The position numbers and the translations under genes are program-made. From Ramicandelaber brevisporus (taxonomy: Eukaryota; Kickxellomycota; Ramicandelaberales; Ramicandelaberaceae), in assembly GCA_025201865.1 (NCBI GenBank), contig MU603175.1, forward strand, positions 1 through 16,870: a DNA stretch of 16,870 nt, written 5' to 3'. A model generated the notes under the pieces. The model was not told where the DNA came from. It saw only the letters and a program-made list of their open reading frames with translations, and did not search any database. Positions 9,001-16,773 of the stretch are shown piece by piece; within the stretch, counting starts at the first letter, position 1; each line of letters starts with the position of its first letter.

Positions 9001-12000
9001 CATCTTCGTCTTCATCTTCATCCTCGTCTGCACCATCGTCATCCACATCAACTTCCTGACCATCGTCGTCCTCCATATCTTCTTCATCTTCATCCATGTC
9101 ATCGTCGTCTTCGTCCATATCAGACATTCCGCTATGATCAGAATCATCAACTTCAAATCCATCCAAATCCTCAATCATCATTTCGTCCTCATCAGCATCT
9201 TCCATGTCAAACTCATCTGCATACTCCTCTTCCTCTTCTCCTGCGGCGTCTCCAGTATTGGCTGCAACAATGCCCAGTGCAGAGTGCCGATACAAATTAG
9301 GAATATCACCAAGAGCAGTTTCCACGTCATGATCAGACACTACTCCAATATCTACAAGCTCTTCATCCGATTCGCTAACATGATGGAGATGGTGGCCATG
9401 GTGAACACCTGCAGAGTCGTGAGCCTCAATCTGCATTGGCTGAGCAGATGAGCGACGTGTAACAGCTACAGAGTGTGGAGCAGTGCGATGAGAATCTAAT
9501 ACAGTATTGGAGCGTTGAACTGAAGAGCTACCACTGCCACTGCCACTGCCAAACACATCGTCTGACTCGGAGCCAGTGCCGGCAGCTGTCGTCGAATGAG
9601 CAGAAGAGCGAGCAGCGCCAGCAGAGCGGCCAGAACGAGAGGTGCCAGATGAACGGCCATGCTGAGACAAGAGCTGAGGAACATCAAGACTAGATGCATG
9701 CTGAGTAGCCACTTTGGACATCTTAATCAATAGACGCAGCATTGTATCAAGAACTTCCTTCGCCACTGGGTGATTCAAATCAATCTGTGAAGTCAGCGTA
9801 GTTATCAGTCCAGCGACATTGCGGCGAAGTAGAGTAGATACCATTGAGGTGAATGCATCTTGGGCAGCGGTCTTGTGCACATTGGTGGCGCCAGCTGTGG
9901 CAGAGTTTGATGGCGAAGTGACGTGCTGGGGGACATCAAACAGCAAGTCAACAGCATTGCAGACAAACACAATGCGGCCAAATTCACTGGCAGCCTTTGC
10001 ACCACCAGCACTGAATGAAACAGATGCAGCGCGAAGAGCAGAGACAAGAGCATCGGCAACCATCCGCTGAGCAATTTGGAATCGCGCCTTGGACTGAGCC
10101 TGGTGCTGCTCGACTGAAGAAGCTAGGTTTTCCCATGATTCAACCGCCTCAATGTACCAGTTGTAATCATAGCACAAGCAGCATAAGAATGTTGTTGCAG
10201 CTTGGGCCATTGCGCCGCGATGAGTGTGATTGATCATTGCTGCGTACAAGTCAGTAGAGTTGGGGCGTTGGGCAATAAGCTCAGACTGGAACACGTCGTT
10301 GACCGTATGCTGAACAAGGCGGTGAATGAGCTGAGATGGCTGTTGCTGGATGGTGACGCCTGGAGTCAGCACGGCTGTGAGCGGATTGGAGCTGGGAGAT
10401 GCTAAAGCTGCAGCATGACACAGTGGGAATGAACTCAGCAACTCGGCAAGCAACTGGAACAAGTAGCTACGATACAACACAACTGTGGCCTCGCGGGACA
10501 TACTACGAGCGCCAATGTTAGAGAATATTGACAGAGTTGGGTCATCCATTGAGATGGACGCAATCGACAGCAATTCAGATGTGATAAAAGAAATCACGTT
10601 GGCAGCAATGTTGCTGTGTTTCTCGAGATATGCCTTCGCAGAAGCTTCATCAATCTCCGACAGAGTCTCAGTGACAGATGCAGTGGCAGTGGCAGTGGCA
10701 GATTCAGCAGTAGCTTCTTGGCTGGAAGAGGACGCAGCTGTACCGCTGGTTTCAGCAGCTGGAGCTGAAGCTGGAGTTGAAGCTGGAGTGGAGATAGGGG
10801 CAATGGTAAGCTGCGAAGATCTCAGTACCGACTGACTATTGATTGCATTCGAGTACTTGTCCATTTCATAGCCATTTGCGACCAAATCAATCAGCGTTTC
10901 TGGGCTGCGATACAATGAGAGCATGTTGGCGCGTACCAGCGAAGTCACTTCAACACTGCGTGGCTGACCAGAATTTGGAGCAAAGTTACCACGAGCCACC
11001 ACAACTGTGTTGCTGATTTGATGCTTCATCTGCTTCTTGAGACGTTCAGGGTGTTCGAGACAGTGGCGAACAATCAAGGTGAGCAGGTCGCGCTGCTGAA
11101 TGAACCGCGGCAGATTGACGTAGTCGGCATCATCAGAGTCCAGAACAGTATCAGTTGAAGCAGAATTGAAGTCTCTGACAGCAACGTTGCTTGGCGAGTC
11201 GGTGTGATGTGGGTCGTTCAATGAAGCAAAGAGCATGAAAAGACCGCCAGACTCAATCAGTGCATCCACGCAATCTGGATAGCGAGTCAAATGCATCAGA
11301 GCACTAAACACGGTCGCGGAGACCATATTGTGAAGCTCAAGACTATCCTTCGATCGGTGTGTAAGAATGTGATGCAATAAGCCAACATAAACCTTGACCA
11401 GCCGCTGGCGGAAAGCGGCATCAAACAGTGGCTCACTCACCAAATCATCAACACCATCAAGACCACGACGAGCGGGGCTGGAACCAGCAGCGGAGGATGA
11501 TTCAGCACCTGCAGTTTCGGGGCGGCCCATCGCAAACAGCATATATGTGGTGCGAATAAACGAGTCAACGCCACCGGACAGCGTCGCAAGCTTCGGCATG
11601 GCATCAATGGCAGCCATAATGTGTAGCAAGACGGCGGCAACAGCACTCCATTCTGGCAGCTTGGACAATGAAGAGACGCGCTCAAGAGCAGCAACAAATG
11701 GCTCAGCCAGAGTGCGAATATCAGCAAACACAAGTGGCATGACGCGGATTGTAGCCAGTAGAAGCACAGATGCAATCATGAGCGTAACAAGCTCGTTCTG
11801 ATCAGCGTCCGTGCCAGTACCAGCACCAGTACCGGCCAAAGCAGACTCAATCAGCTGGCTGATGCGTGGTACGAATCGATCATTTAGAAGACGGCCAAAT
11901 TGAGCAGAATCCTTGTTAATCGACACCATGAGAAGTGGCAGAATCCAAGATAAGAGATCAGAATGGCTGGTAATCAGCTCGAATGATCGGTCAAGCAGTC

Positions 12001-15000
12001 CAGTCGTGATTGATGTGCGCAGAGTAGCGAGGCTCTCAACGACAGAATCTAACCGATCAACAGTCGGCTGTGCAGGCTCAGAGGCAGTAGGGGCAGCAGA
12101 GGCAGCAGGGGCAGCAGACGCGGTTGAAGCGGCAGATGGTTCATCAATATCCATTGACTCTTGATCTGTAGAAGCCTGCTGCTGTGGAGCATCGACAACG
12201 TTGTTGCTGTTATCAGGCTGATCATCTGTGTCCATGCGCTCATTGTCATCACCATCTCTAGTAGGTTCAGCAGGAGCTGCGGCTGGTGCTGGTGCTGGCG
12301 CGGGAGCGGGAGCTGGAGCTGGCGGTGCAGGAGCTGGCGCAGGTGGAGGTGCTTCAAATGCAATTTCTGGATGCGACAGCAAATAATCCGCAGCACGCTC
12401 AACATTGTTGTTATATCTCTGCAGGGCACGCTCGGCAGCATGCCGCGAGAAGCCCATTTCGGTAAGCGAGTTCAAATGTTCTTCATTGGGCACAAATGGC
12501 GGTGGTGGGGGTGGTGGAGCAATTCCACCGTGCAGATGACCAGGCAGACCACCACCGATATCAGGCGGAACGGGAGGGCGGAGTCTTTCGAGCATACGTT
12601 GAATGTGGGCCAAATTCTGCTGAATGCCAGCAGCTGGCATTGGCGGCAGTTCAATGATAACTTCAGCACGGTTGCCTCGGCCTGGCTGAACGTTGAAACC
12701 AATGTCCTCAAGGCCAACACCTGGTCGAATAGCCCCCACGGCACCACCATGTCCGCCGAGTGGAATTGGAGGAGGAGGAACGCCATGGCCAGGAACATTG
12801 CGCAGCGGGGCAACAGGGAATAGGCCGTGTAACATTTGATCATGCAGATTCATCAATGCGCCTGGACCAGTGGACGGAGACTCGCCAGAGTTGTCGAGCA
12901 CATGAGTGATGCCAGCGAGGAGAGTGGCCAAGATGGTTGATGGCCATTTGAGGAAATCAGCGCGCTGCCACATTCGAGTGTACAGTGATAGGGCAGCCTG
13001 TCGAACAACAATGAGATAGCGGCGTGAATCAAGCCTGTATTTGCCTCCGCTTGACGGGCGATCGCCGGGAGCCAACAGCAGTGCGGCAGTGGGAGAGTCA
13101 ATTGCAACCTTGGCATCCATCTCTCCGCTAAATAGTGAGAACTGCGATGTGTTGGCATTGACAATACGATGTATGAAGCGCAAAACAAAGTCGAGCGCAG
13201 TGGTTGAGATGCTGGACATTGAATACGCCTCCTCACCGCTCTCGGAAGAAATGGACACAATCAGCATATCTGCAATACGAACAAGCTCGTCGAGACCGCC
13301 GGCAGCAATAAATGGCAACAAAACATGCATTGATCGCATAAAAGGTGCACCATCATCAAACAGGATGCGAACAACAACCTGAAGAGTAACCATTAGTCTT
13401 CCAACATCTTCACGAGAGGCAGACTGAATTGACTGCAACATGCCCAACAGCGCAAGAGCATATGATGCCAGAGCCTTTCTGTGAACTGAACGCTGCGAAG
13501 CATCTGCAGCATTGCTTGCAGCCATCGACGCGGGCAAAGCAGCAAACAGACTCGACAGTGTGCCGGCGAGTGAAGCGACTGTATCATGAGCCATAGCAGC
13601 ATTGGCAACGGAGTGGATAGGCACAGTCTCAGTATCAACATCCATCGCATTCTCGCTGGTTTCGGTAGCTTGCTGCTGCTGCTGCTGCTGCTGTTGTTGT
13701 TTACGAGCGCGGTTGTACTTGATAACAATCTGCTTCAGTGCAAACCCTTGACGAACAAGGAACAACTGCATACCAAGCAAGAATTTGAGCAAAGTGACTT
13801 CACGACCAGACTCGCCATACACAGCCAGCTCAGTATCCCAAACATCGAGCATTGTAACGGAGCCTTGAACAGCAGTTTGCGGATTGACTCGGTTCACCGA
13901 TAATGTCAACACGGTTCCAATGGCTTCAAGCTGCCGTAACAAACCCAAGATAGCTTCAGCACGCTCAATATCTTCAGCAGAACGGCCATCCAATTCGCAG
14001 CACAGAGACGCCAGCAAGGATGATGACTCAGTCGACATTAATGAGGTGCCCAAGAGCGACTCGAGCCGATCCTTGCATCGAACCAGCTCCGGAACAAGAC
14101 GGTCCTTGATGTAAGTGTACAGCACTTGAGAGCGAGTCATTTGAATGGTCTGAATCACCAGCTGGAATGCACGCATGAAATCACGGGAGCCTAATGAGGT
14201 GTGGATCTCGGGCTGAACCATGATGTCCAATGCGGCAGGAACAAAGTCACCGTGGCCAAACAGCGAGTGAGTGTATGGCTCACCCTCAACCAGAGTGCTG
14301 AACAGAGCCCATGCATTCAGCGCCATGTGAGTAAATAGATCCTCTTCATTAGACTGCGAGCTGCTGGTTGGAGTAGACGATGCAGATTCAGAAGCAACTG
14401 ATGGACGAATGTAATAACCAGTGGCGTTCAGTCGAGTTGGATTTGGATCAAGTCGATGCAGTTCGGAGCCGCGCTTGCCCAACTGTGCAACCTTCTTGTA
14501 AGCCGCAGTCAAGGCATCAATCACAGTGTCGTGGAAGACTGGATGATGACGAGTGAGCAAAACCAGATTGTTGCAGATAGTCAGCACAGTCTGCGATTCG
14601 GCAGCCAGAATGGATGCATACTCAACTTCGCCAAGCAAGCTAGCCAGCCGCTGTGCAATGCCAGAGTCCCGAACCATGTCGAGACCTTGCGGGTTCAGAC
14701 TGATGGCAGACAGAACATCAGTAGCCACAATGATGAGTTCGCCGCTGACTGGAATTTTGCTGCTGAGAGAAGCCAGTAAGGCCTGAGGGAGCTCGACGTC
14801 ATTGAGCAGCATTACCAAACAGGTTGGTTCGTTGTTGATGATCTGAGACGTGGCACTGATTGCATAGCTGAGAACATGATGACTGAACATGGAGTGACTC
14901 TTGAATATAGTCCTCAGAGTGCGGGGGAGCGTTGATTCAGCCACATTGCGCAGCTGGGTGGTTGAAGAAGCATGTGGCAGTAAGCGACAAATTGTGCGTA

Positions 15001-16765
15001 AAACCTCGCGAAGCAGCTGTTGCAATTCAGTGTATCGAGCCACAGTGAAGTTTGATGCAGAGTGCTCAGCAATGGCAGAGTCAACCAAATTGCTAGTGAC
15101 AGCGAACAGTCTCTGGATGCCATTGATTTCAGCAAAGACAGACTGGGTGGCACGGGAATGATGATGAAGTAATCCTTCCAGAATGCGAATCAAGCGAACA
15201 GCAGGCCGCAGGAAGCCAGCCTGGCGATTGTAGAGGCACCGAGTGAGCAGTTGAATAATTTCACCAGAGATAAGCTGAGGACCACCGCGAAGCTCAACGA
15301 CTGTAGCCAGCAGAGACCAGATAGATGAACTGTACTTGCCATGGTAAGGCACAGCTGAAGGAGACACGGGAGATTCAGAGGCTGGAACTGATGCTGATGC
15401 TGATGCTGATGCTGATGCTGATGCTGTGGATGGCTCTGAAGGAGAAGGGCTGCGGTCTTGTGCGCTGGCATCAAGTTCAGAGGCTCTGGGATGCAAATGT
15501 TCAATTAAACCGCCACGAAGAGCTTGCTGGAACAAGCCCTGAGTCGAAGACAGATTCAACACTCCAAACAAATCGCTAATCGAAGGCTTACATCTGCAGA
15601 AGCAATCCAGCGCAACCATTGCAGCTGCTCTAACATCAAACGTCTCGGTGTCATTGGTATTTGTAGGCGAAGCCAAAATCGCAAACTCAGCAAGTAGTCC
15701 AGGTTCATGGAGGAGGATCTGATCGGTAATAAACTTTTCAGGACCAGGCAATGCTGCTGCACCAAGAGCCAGAGTGCGGACAGCGACAGAGTGAAGTCGC
15801 AATGTACGGCTGGCTAAACTATTTGCAACAACCAGCAGGTAAAACAGCTCAAAGTGGAAATGAGAAGGCACAGAATGAGCGCTGCAGATTGAATCAAAGG
15901 TGTCGTACACGTTGAATGGACCAACTGGGAGCTGCACACAGACTGGTTCAACTTTACTACTTGTGTTCTGATCACTGCGGTCTCGGAAAAAGCTAAATGT
16001 CAATCTGAATGCGTCCAGTGGGGCATTTTCAGGCAAGTCTGTCAGCTGCTTGAGCTGCTGTTTTGGCTGGAGTAGTGATTCTGCACCATCGCCTGTAGCC
16101 TGTTTCTGAGGAGATTTCTGTGCTTTGCCTTTGCCTTTACCGCTCTTTACTGGAGTGGATTCAATGCCAGTGCTAGACTGCTGTGACTGATGCTGTGAAT
16201 GATTCTGCTGCTGTTGCTGTTGCTGTTGCTGTTGAACAAACTCCCACTTCGATGCAATAACTTTCAATGGCCCAATAAAATGCGACACTGCGCCTCTATG
16301 CGAATTGCTCGTCATTAGACGAGTGATCAATCTCGCCACCAGATGCAGCGTGGCTCCAAGAATTTCCAAATCACTCGTTCCCAGCAAACCATACAATCTG
16401 TCCATCGAGCTGTACTGACTACGATTGAATGCATTCTCAATCACAAGACGAGACCAGTGTAGAATCGACAGCACTTCTAAACGAGTCTCCGCGCTAAAAT
16501 CGCGTCGCTGAGGCTGTGGATACTCGTTTGGAATCTGCATTGGCCAGTTTTGGGCAACAATGTTGGCGGGGAGAGGCAGTGGGCCAGTGGTGGAAGTTAA
16601 GCCATGTTCTTGGAGGATTCGTTCAAGGGTTGAATCAAAGTCGTTTAGAACCTGGCACCAAGCCATCAAATCACACTTGCCAAACGGCCATTCGGTAACA
16701 CTGAGGAGCAAAGAAGCGCGCTCAGCTCCATGCAAACTAAGCACGCGCGCTACCAAACTGTTCAT
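3098..16765 (-). CDS. Giant HECT-type E3 ubiquitin ligase, TOM1/HUWE1 family
   Basis: Transfers ubiquitin from an E2 to substrates through a thioester on the HECT cysteine. Relatives (yeast TOM1, fission yeast Ptr1, human HUWE1) clear excess histones and unassembled ribosomal proteins and affect mRNA export, in nucleus and cytosol. The frame is uninterrupted for 4555 residues (human 4374). Order: N-terminal region matching HUWE1 (W-x-x-GKC-x-L-x-x-W near residues 26-36), DUF908 (about 70-400), DUF913 (about 410-905), UBA (1427-1471), acidic/His-rich centre (about 2510-2730), UIM-like helix (3188-3202), two UBMs (3284-3305, 3337-3358), HECT (about 4200-4555). Catalytic Cys4522 sits in LPTAHTCFNQLDLP, 33 residues from the C-terminus, the same spacing as in human HUWE1. 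A basic patch at 207-222 (KSGKGKGKAQKSPQKQ) may be a nuclear signal. Low-complexity tracts (Q10, Q10, Q13, A10, Ser-Ala) account for much of the extra length. The ATG at 16765 is the first after an in-frame TGA (16796-16798), but compared with HUWE1 the start lacks roughly 20 residues, so a small upstream exon is possible. Codon use is near neutral (11 of the first 20 codons end in G/C). Confidence 0.96.
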   Translation of the reverse strand: MNSLVARVLSLHGAERASLLLSVTEWPFGKCDLMAWCQVLNDFDSTLERILQEHGLTSTTGPLPLPANIVAQNWPMQIPNEYPQPQRRDFSAETRLEVLSILHWSRLVIENAFNRSQYSSMDRLYGLLGTSDLEILGATLHLVARLITRLMTSNSHRGAVSHFIGPLKVIASKWEFVQQQQQQQQQQNHSQHQSQQSSTGIESTPVKSGKGKGKAQKSPQKQATGDGAESLLQPKQQLKQLTDLPENAPLDAFRLTFSFFRDRSDQNTSSKVEPVCVQLPVGPFNVYDTFDSICSAHSVPSHFHFELFYLLVVANSLASRTLRLHSVAVRTLALGAAALPGPEKFITDQILLHEPGLLAEFAILASPTNTNDTETFDVRAAAMVALDCFCRCKPSISDLFGVLNLSSTQGLFQQALRGGLIEHLHPRASELDASAQDRSPSPSEPSTASASASASASASVPASESPVSPSAVPYHGKYSSSIWSLLATVVELRGGPQLISGEIIQLLTRCLYNRQAGFLRPAVRLIRILEGLLHHHSRATQSVFAEINGIQRLFAVTSNLVDSAIAEHSASNFTVARYTELQQLLREVLRTICRLLPHASSTTQLRNVAESTLPRTLRTIFKSHSMFSHHVLSYAISATSQIINNEPTCLVMLLNDVELPQALLASLSSKIPVSGELIIVATDVLSAISLNPQGLDMVRDSGIAQRLASLLGEVEYASILAAESQTVLTICNNLVLLTRHHPVFHDTVIDALTAAYKKVAQLGKRGSELHRLDPNPTRLNATGYYIRPSVASESASSTPTSSSQSNEEDLFTHMALNAWALFSTLVEGEPYTHSLFGHGDFVPAALDIMVQPEIHTSLGSRDFMRAFQLVIQTIQMTRSQVLYTYIKDRLVPELVRCKDRLESLLGTSLMSTESSSLLASLCCELDGRSAEDIERAEAILGLLRQLEAIGTVLTLSVNRVNPQTAVQGSVTMLDVWDTELAVYGESGREVTLLKFLLGMQLFLVRQGFALKQIVIKYNRARKQQQQQQQQQQATETSENAMDVDTETVPIHSVANAAMAHDTVASLAGTLSSLFAALPASMAASNAADASQRSVHRKALASYALALLGMLQSIQSASREDVGRLMVTLQVVVRILFDDGAPFMRSMHVLLPFIAAGGLDELVRIADMLIVSISSESGEEAYSMSSISTTALDFVLRFIHRIVNANTSQFSLFSGEMDAKVAIDSPTAALLLAPGDRPSSGGKYRLDSRRYLIVVRQAALSLYTRMWQRADFLKWPSTILATLLAGITHVLDNSGESPSTGPGALMNLHDQMLHGLFPVAPLRNVPGHGVPPPPIPLGGHGGAVGAIRPGVGLEDIGFNVQPGRGNRAEVIIELPPMPAAGIQQNLAHIQRMLERLRPPVPPDIGGGLPGHLHGGIAPPPPPPPFVPNEEHLNSLTEMGFSRHAAERALQRYNNNVERAADYLLSHPEIAFEAPPPAPAPAPPAPAPAPAPAPAPAAAPAEPTRDGDDNERMDTDDQPDNSNNVVDAPQQQASTDQESMDIDEPSAASTASAAPAASAAPTASEPAQPTVDRLDSVVESLATLRTSITTGLLDRSFELITSHSDLLSWILPLLMVSINKDSAQFGRLLNDRFVPRISQLIESALAGTGAGTGTDADQNELVTLMIASVLLLATIRVMPLVFADIRTLAEPFVAALERVSSLSKLPEWSAVAAVLLHIMAAIDAMPKLATLSGGVDSFIRTTYMLFAMGRPETAGAESSSAAGSSPARRGLDGVDDLVSEPLFDAAFRQRLVKVYVGLLHHILTHRSKDSLELHNMVSATVFSALMHLTRYPDCVDALIESGGLFMLFASLNDPHHTDSPSNVAVRDFNSASTDTVLDSDDADYVNLPRFIQQRDLLTLIVRHCLEHPERLKKQMKHQISNTVVVARGNFAPNSGQPRSVEVTSLVRANMLSLYRSPETLIDLVANGYEMDKYSNAINSQSVLRSSQLTIAPISTPASTPASAPAAETSGTAASSSSQEATAESATATATASVTETLSEIDEASAKAYLEKHSNIAANVISFITSELLSIASISMDDPTLSIFSNIGARSMSREATVVLYRSYLFQLLAELLSSFPLCHAAALASPSSNPLTAVLTPGVTIQQQPSQLIHRLVQHTVNDVFQSELIAQRPNSTDLYAAMINHTHRGAMAQAATTFLCCLCYDYNWYIEAVESWENLASSVEQHQAQSKARFQIAQRMVADALVSALRAASVSFSAGGAKAASEFGRIVFVCNAVDLLFDVPQHVTSPSNSATAGATNVHKTAAQDAFTSMVSTLLRRNVAGLITTLTSQIDLNHPVAKEVLDTMLRLLIKMSKVATQHASSLDVPQLLSQHGRSSGTSRSGRSAGAARSSAHSTTAAGTGSESDDVFGSGSGSGSSSVQRSNTVLDSHRTAPHSVAVTRRSSAQPMQIEAHDSAGVHHGHHLHHVSESDEELVDIGVVSDHDVETALGDIPNLYRHSALGIVAANTGDAAGEEEEEYADEFDMEDADEDEMMIEDLDGFEVDDSDHSGMSDMDEDDDDMDEDEEDMEDDDGQEVDVDDDGADEDEDEDEDDMDMDDEDDEDEDDHNGHHHGHHHHGHHHHHHHDHIDVDLGALDAANIDNIVADIVQAAAAASRTTSVHDPTVPGGIAGVPAAGAGGANDDEWEDIQDEDEDDDEGSDDEGQSEEDVILDDDAGVNLSDDEGATDVTAAAAAAAAAAIGGGGPFHQAPGLRRNHGGHGGGHEGAHRGLNMVTNLLRNMIDFDLSGTGGPGAGPASVGVGIGGGMGAPGSAPFGIGPIGGGPGGTGGFTGLLSGFNMHNMSNATHALARYARHGFSQSHDNPTDQLRISSALTTTGPLVGPNIDVTNRRQPTIGMLVGSSSRSSSSQDQQSGSINTQHTVPSVASIPNWTEMSPGQRNAFLSQMFSNIVPGSGVPNQLDLRSSGAFGHSQRGSRHTSSIQTAILNAILSAERDRDNDMGSTLTSRVEFALSHAAPGLNPFDGYSKFVAIHIGRIRLLQQQQSQSANVQMDNEFNSVHEIKLLSALLGDYWLMRPMERWEQEQRFIAGVRPSDYEPGAIMQILKVLIPKAAEKLAKDTAEQARQREAAAAATAATTTTAAPVTPAKEQQRGSAEPAVDTAPVTDTPVEAPVPTAADETNADADEAAGNASGDDEAAAIALSLMADDAQNDEDEDDEDGSAGESDNDDEDEEESGSAMDTDIDTGNAAGDGENVDAPAEPAPPAAGAPPREPVWIEINGQMMDVSDIDIDVAFLEALPDDLRLEVIAQQREEMRAAQQQQQQQQQQQQQRRPEPEFDPENEMIAEFLDALPPALRQEVIAQQRAERQQRERERQRREAQEAAAAEADARAQRRDQVEQNIAGADAAANAGVAAGVAAAGGDAAAANNAANPLAFLNRLDNQLRDNVLREQPQAQRGQDQPGAVAAAATATATTADGGVDLAVPTFPIAPAARPLFRPGAIQGHLHRTDAPRPPVAGPAAAATGSSRRTVEPPQLIDRSELAALIRLALVPPYSHDDSAGKAILSLCGNSRTRADCISLLLLLLEEMPTSFGTVDRLLHDFVGSSNHPPKPQRANTVTSASFSGAVPASVPAKSGAIKDPTASWFPLSAMLHEYVADHVLHNAMTLLKKLAEFGGYRTQSLFLAENDELSARSQQARATSASGQAPLTAPRLSGAATVGKGKELFGPLRSVGTGSSPLVMLLNLLDKPVFMRHPLLAEDLMNLISALCKPLQSIARYNASVGKSLEERRNRAKKESVTSSAAAAASAVSSTDEAPETTASTAASTAAPATAVATTTSADDSSLKPRPMPTIPRHSIDLVVQLFANGEVSQRTCRSILTLILFLSYVPGALVELLDELRGSLDKLRVLVEQDLDQLLPALNGDASGALELSNKILVPSASNQTRMLRIMRALEYLCGRAGIIHATLVDAAKATAAPSDPSAMDVESEPSSQQLDVSVPPPSFDTMLREMTFSSFGPKLSAVLKNIQDKSALSHIGASMLPVIECFMVISSPFVSDPASSTAAPTTQPSIAATTTPSNLAVDQLPTLTVSPQQSNVSPVVTNVTETALRNIPSVNTIPLARTSTTQHSYIAGSNPIADFFFAFTSEHRKLLNILVRNNTNLLNGPFAVLIRNPKVLEFDNKRSYFNQMLHNRSTAQQQQQHTGTINLNIRRPNVFEDSYRHLAGRTDVEVRDAKLNVHFYGEAGVDVGGLTREWFQVLSKAMFDPNYALFIHAASDRVTYQPNASSGVNPDHLQYFRFIGRVIGKAIYDGKLLDCYFTRSFYKHILGRQVDYRDVEAIDPEYYKSLVWILENDIAGVIEETFSAEVSAFGKTTVVDLIPDGRNIAVTEANKAQYVGLIAEHRLYNSIKDQIDSFLEGFLGIIPRHLIRIFNEQELELLISGLPDIDVDDWRNNTEYHGGYSASSLQIQWFWRAVRSFDQEERTKLLQFTTGTSKLPMEGFRAIQGSNGVQKFQIHVDPGNTTRLPTAHTCFNQLDLPRYDSYEQLRELLLLAIRECSTGFGLV
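3101..4168 (-). other. HECT catalytic domain
   Basis: This segment encodes about residues 4200-4555. The N-lobe is recognisable by VDVGGLTREWF and FRFIGRVIGKAIYDG. The C-lobe is recognisable by the HTCFNQLDLP loop, whose cysteine codon is at 3200-3202. The tail ends in GFGLV, matching the conserved GFG-hydrophobic end needed by HECT ligases. All expected landmarks are present, so the enzyme should be active. Confidence 0.95.
6692..6757 (-). other. Ubiquitin-binding motif UBM 2
   Basis: Residues 3337-3358 contain FLDALPPALRQEVIAQQR, matching the UBM pattern of a Leu-Pro turn followed by an (I/L)RxEV helix, as seen in the DUF4414/UBM region of HUWE1 and TOM1. A long charged R/E/Q/A helix (about 3356-3395) follows, possibly a coiled coil. 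Confidence 0.85.
6794..6832 (-). repeat. Polyglutamine tract Q13 between the two UBMs
   Basis: Thirteen consecutive Gln codons (residues 3312-3324) in a mixed CAA/CAG pattern sit between UBM 1 and UBM 2. The mixed codons suggest the tract is kept at protein level and is less prone to slippage than a pure CAG run. Confidence 0.95.
6851..6916 (-). other. Ubiquitin-binding motif UBM 1
   Basis: Residues 3284-3305 contain FLEALPDDLRLEVIAQQR, nearly the same as UBM 2, with the same LP turn and LRxEVIAQQR helix. Tandem UBMs are typical of this ligase family and bind ubiquitin on substrates or chains. Confidence 0.88.
7160..7204 (-). other. UIM-like helix (DDEAAAIALSLMADD)
   Basis: Residues 3188-3202 show an acidic start, the Ala-x-x-x-Ser core (AIALS) and trailing acids of a ubiquitin-interacting motif. 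The core closely resembles the UIM of human HUWE1 (AIAMS). A strongly acidic segment (about 3203-3240) follows. The usual hydrophobic position three before the Ala is Glu here, so the match is imperfect. Confidence 0.55.
8561..8590 (-). repeat. Polyalanine tract A10
   Basis: Ten Ala codons (residues 2726-2735), mostly GCC with GCA at each end, are followed by a Gly/His-rich stretch. Together they form part of the disordered centre of the ligase. Confidence 0.95.
8897..8959 (-). other. Histidine-rich patch (16 His in 21 residues)
   Basis: Residues 2603-2623 consist of His with a few Gly, one Asn and one Asp, including a run of seven His. The patch directly follows about 90 highly acidic residues. 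Both CAT and CAC codons are used. Such clusters can bind Zn/Ni/Cu or change charge near neutral pH; no function is established here. Confidence 0.9.
8966..9238 (-). other. Long acidic domain of the ligase
   Basis: Residues 2510-2600 are mostly Asp and Glu with scattered Met. An acidic central segment is known in TOM1/HUWE1 proteins and is thought to help capture basic clients such as histones and ribosomal proteins. Two further acidic stretches lie at about 8600-8735 and 7040-7155. Confidence 0.9.
12353..12487 (-). other. UBA domain
   Basis: Residues 1427-1471 carry the TEMGF loop, followed by a helix with RHAAERAL and the NNNVERAADYLL third helix. This is a standard three-helix ubiquitin-associated domain. 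It is placed after the N-terminal solenoid as in HUWE1 (there at about 1316-1355). A Pro-rich run precedes it and an Ala-Pro repeat (about 1472-1500) follows, giving flexible linkers. Confidence 0.92.
13670..13699 (-). repeat. Polyglutamine tract Q10 (mostly CAG)
   Basis: Residues 1023-1032. Seven consecutive CAG codons are flanked by CAA codons, the purest CAG run in the gene and so the one most likely to vary in length. It follows a basic RARK stretch, in a loop between predicted helical segments. Confidence 0.95.
15389..15424 (-). repeat. (TGATGC)6 hexanucleotide repeat encoding Ser-Ala dipeptides
   Basis: Six perfect hexamers keep frame and encode alternating Ser and Ala in a Ser/Pro/Glu-rich linker between the DUF908 and DUF913 regions. 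Hexamer gains or losses would add or remove two residues without a frameshift. Confidence 0.93.
16205..16234 (-). repeat. Polyglutamine tract Q10 near the N-terminus
   Basis: Residues 178-187, in a mixed CAA/CAG pattern. A Gln/Ser/His-rich segment and then the basic patch at 207-222 follow. The whole forms a disordered insert within the DUF908 region. Confidence 0.95.
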
Positions 16766-16773
16766 TTCTTCAT
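16762..16773 (-). promoter_or_regulatory. Minimal upstream ORF (3 codons) overlapping the ligase start
   Basis: An out-of-frame ATG lies 8 bases before the ligase ATG and reads Met-Lys-Lys-stop. Its TGA overlaps the main ATG as ATGA. If the mRNA starts upstream of this point, scanning ribosomes would meet this uORF first, and main-frame translation would need leaky scanning or reinitiation. If the true start is in an upstream exon, this has no meaning. Confidence 0.4.

Noticed and set aside
8795-9451. + strand ORF with long Ile/Val/Met runs that looks like a membrane protein
   Set aside because: The runs are the reverse complement of the Asp/Glu/His repeats of the ligase acidic domain.
15389-15424. 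Short tandem repeat as a possible CRISPR-like or regulatory array
   Set aside because: Perfect adjacent hexamers with no spacers, inside an intact coding frame; a simple coding microsatellite.
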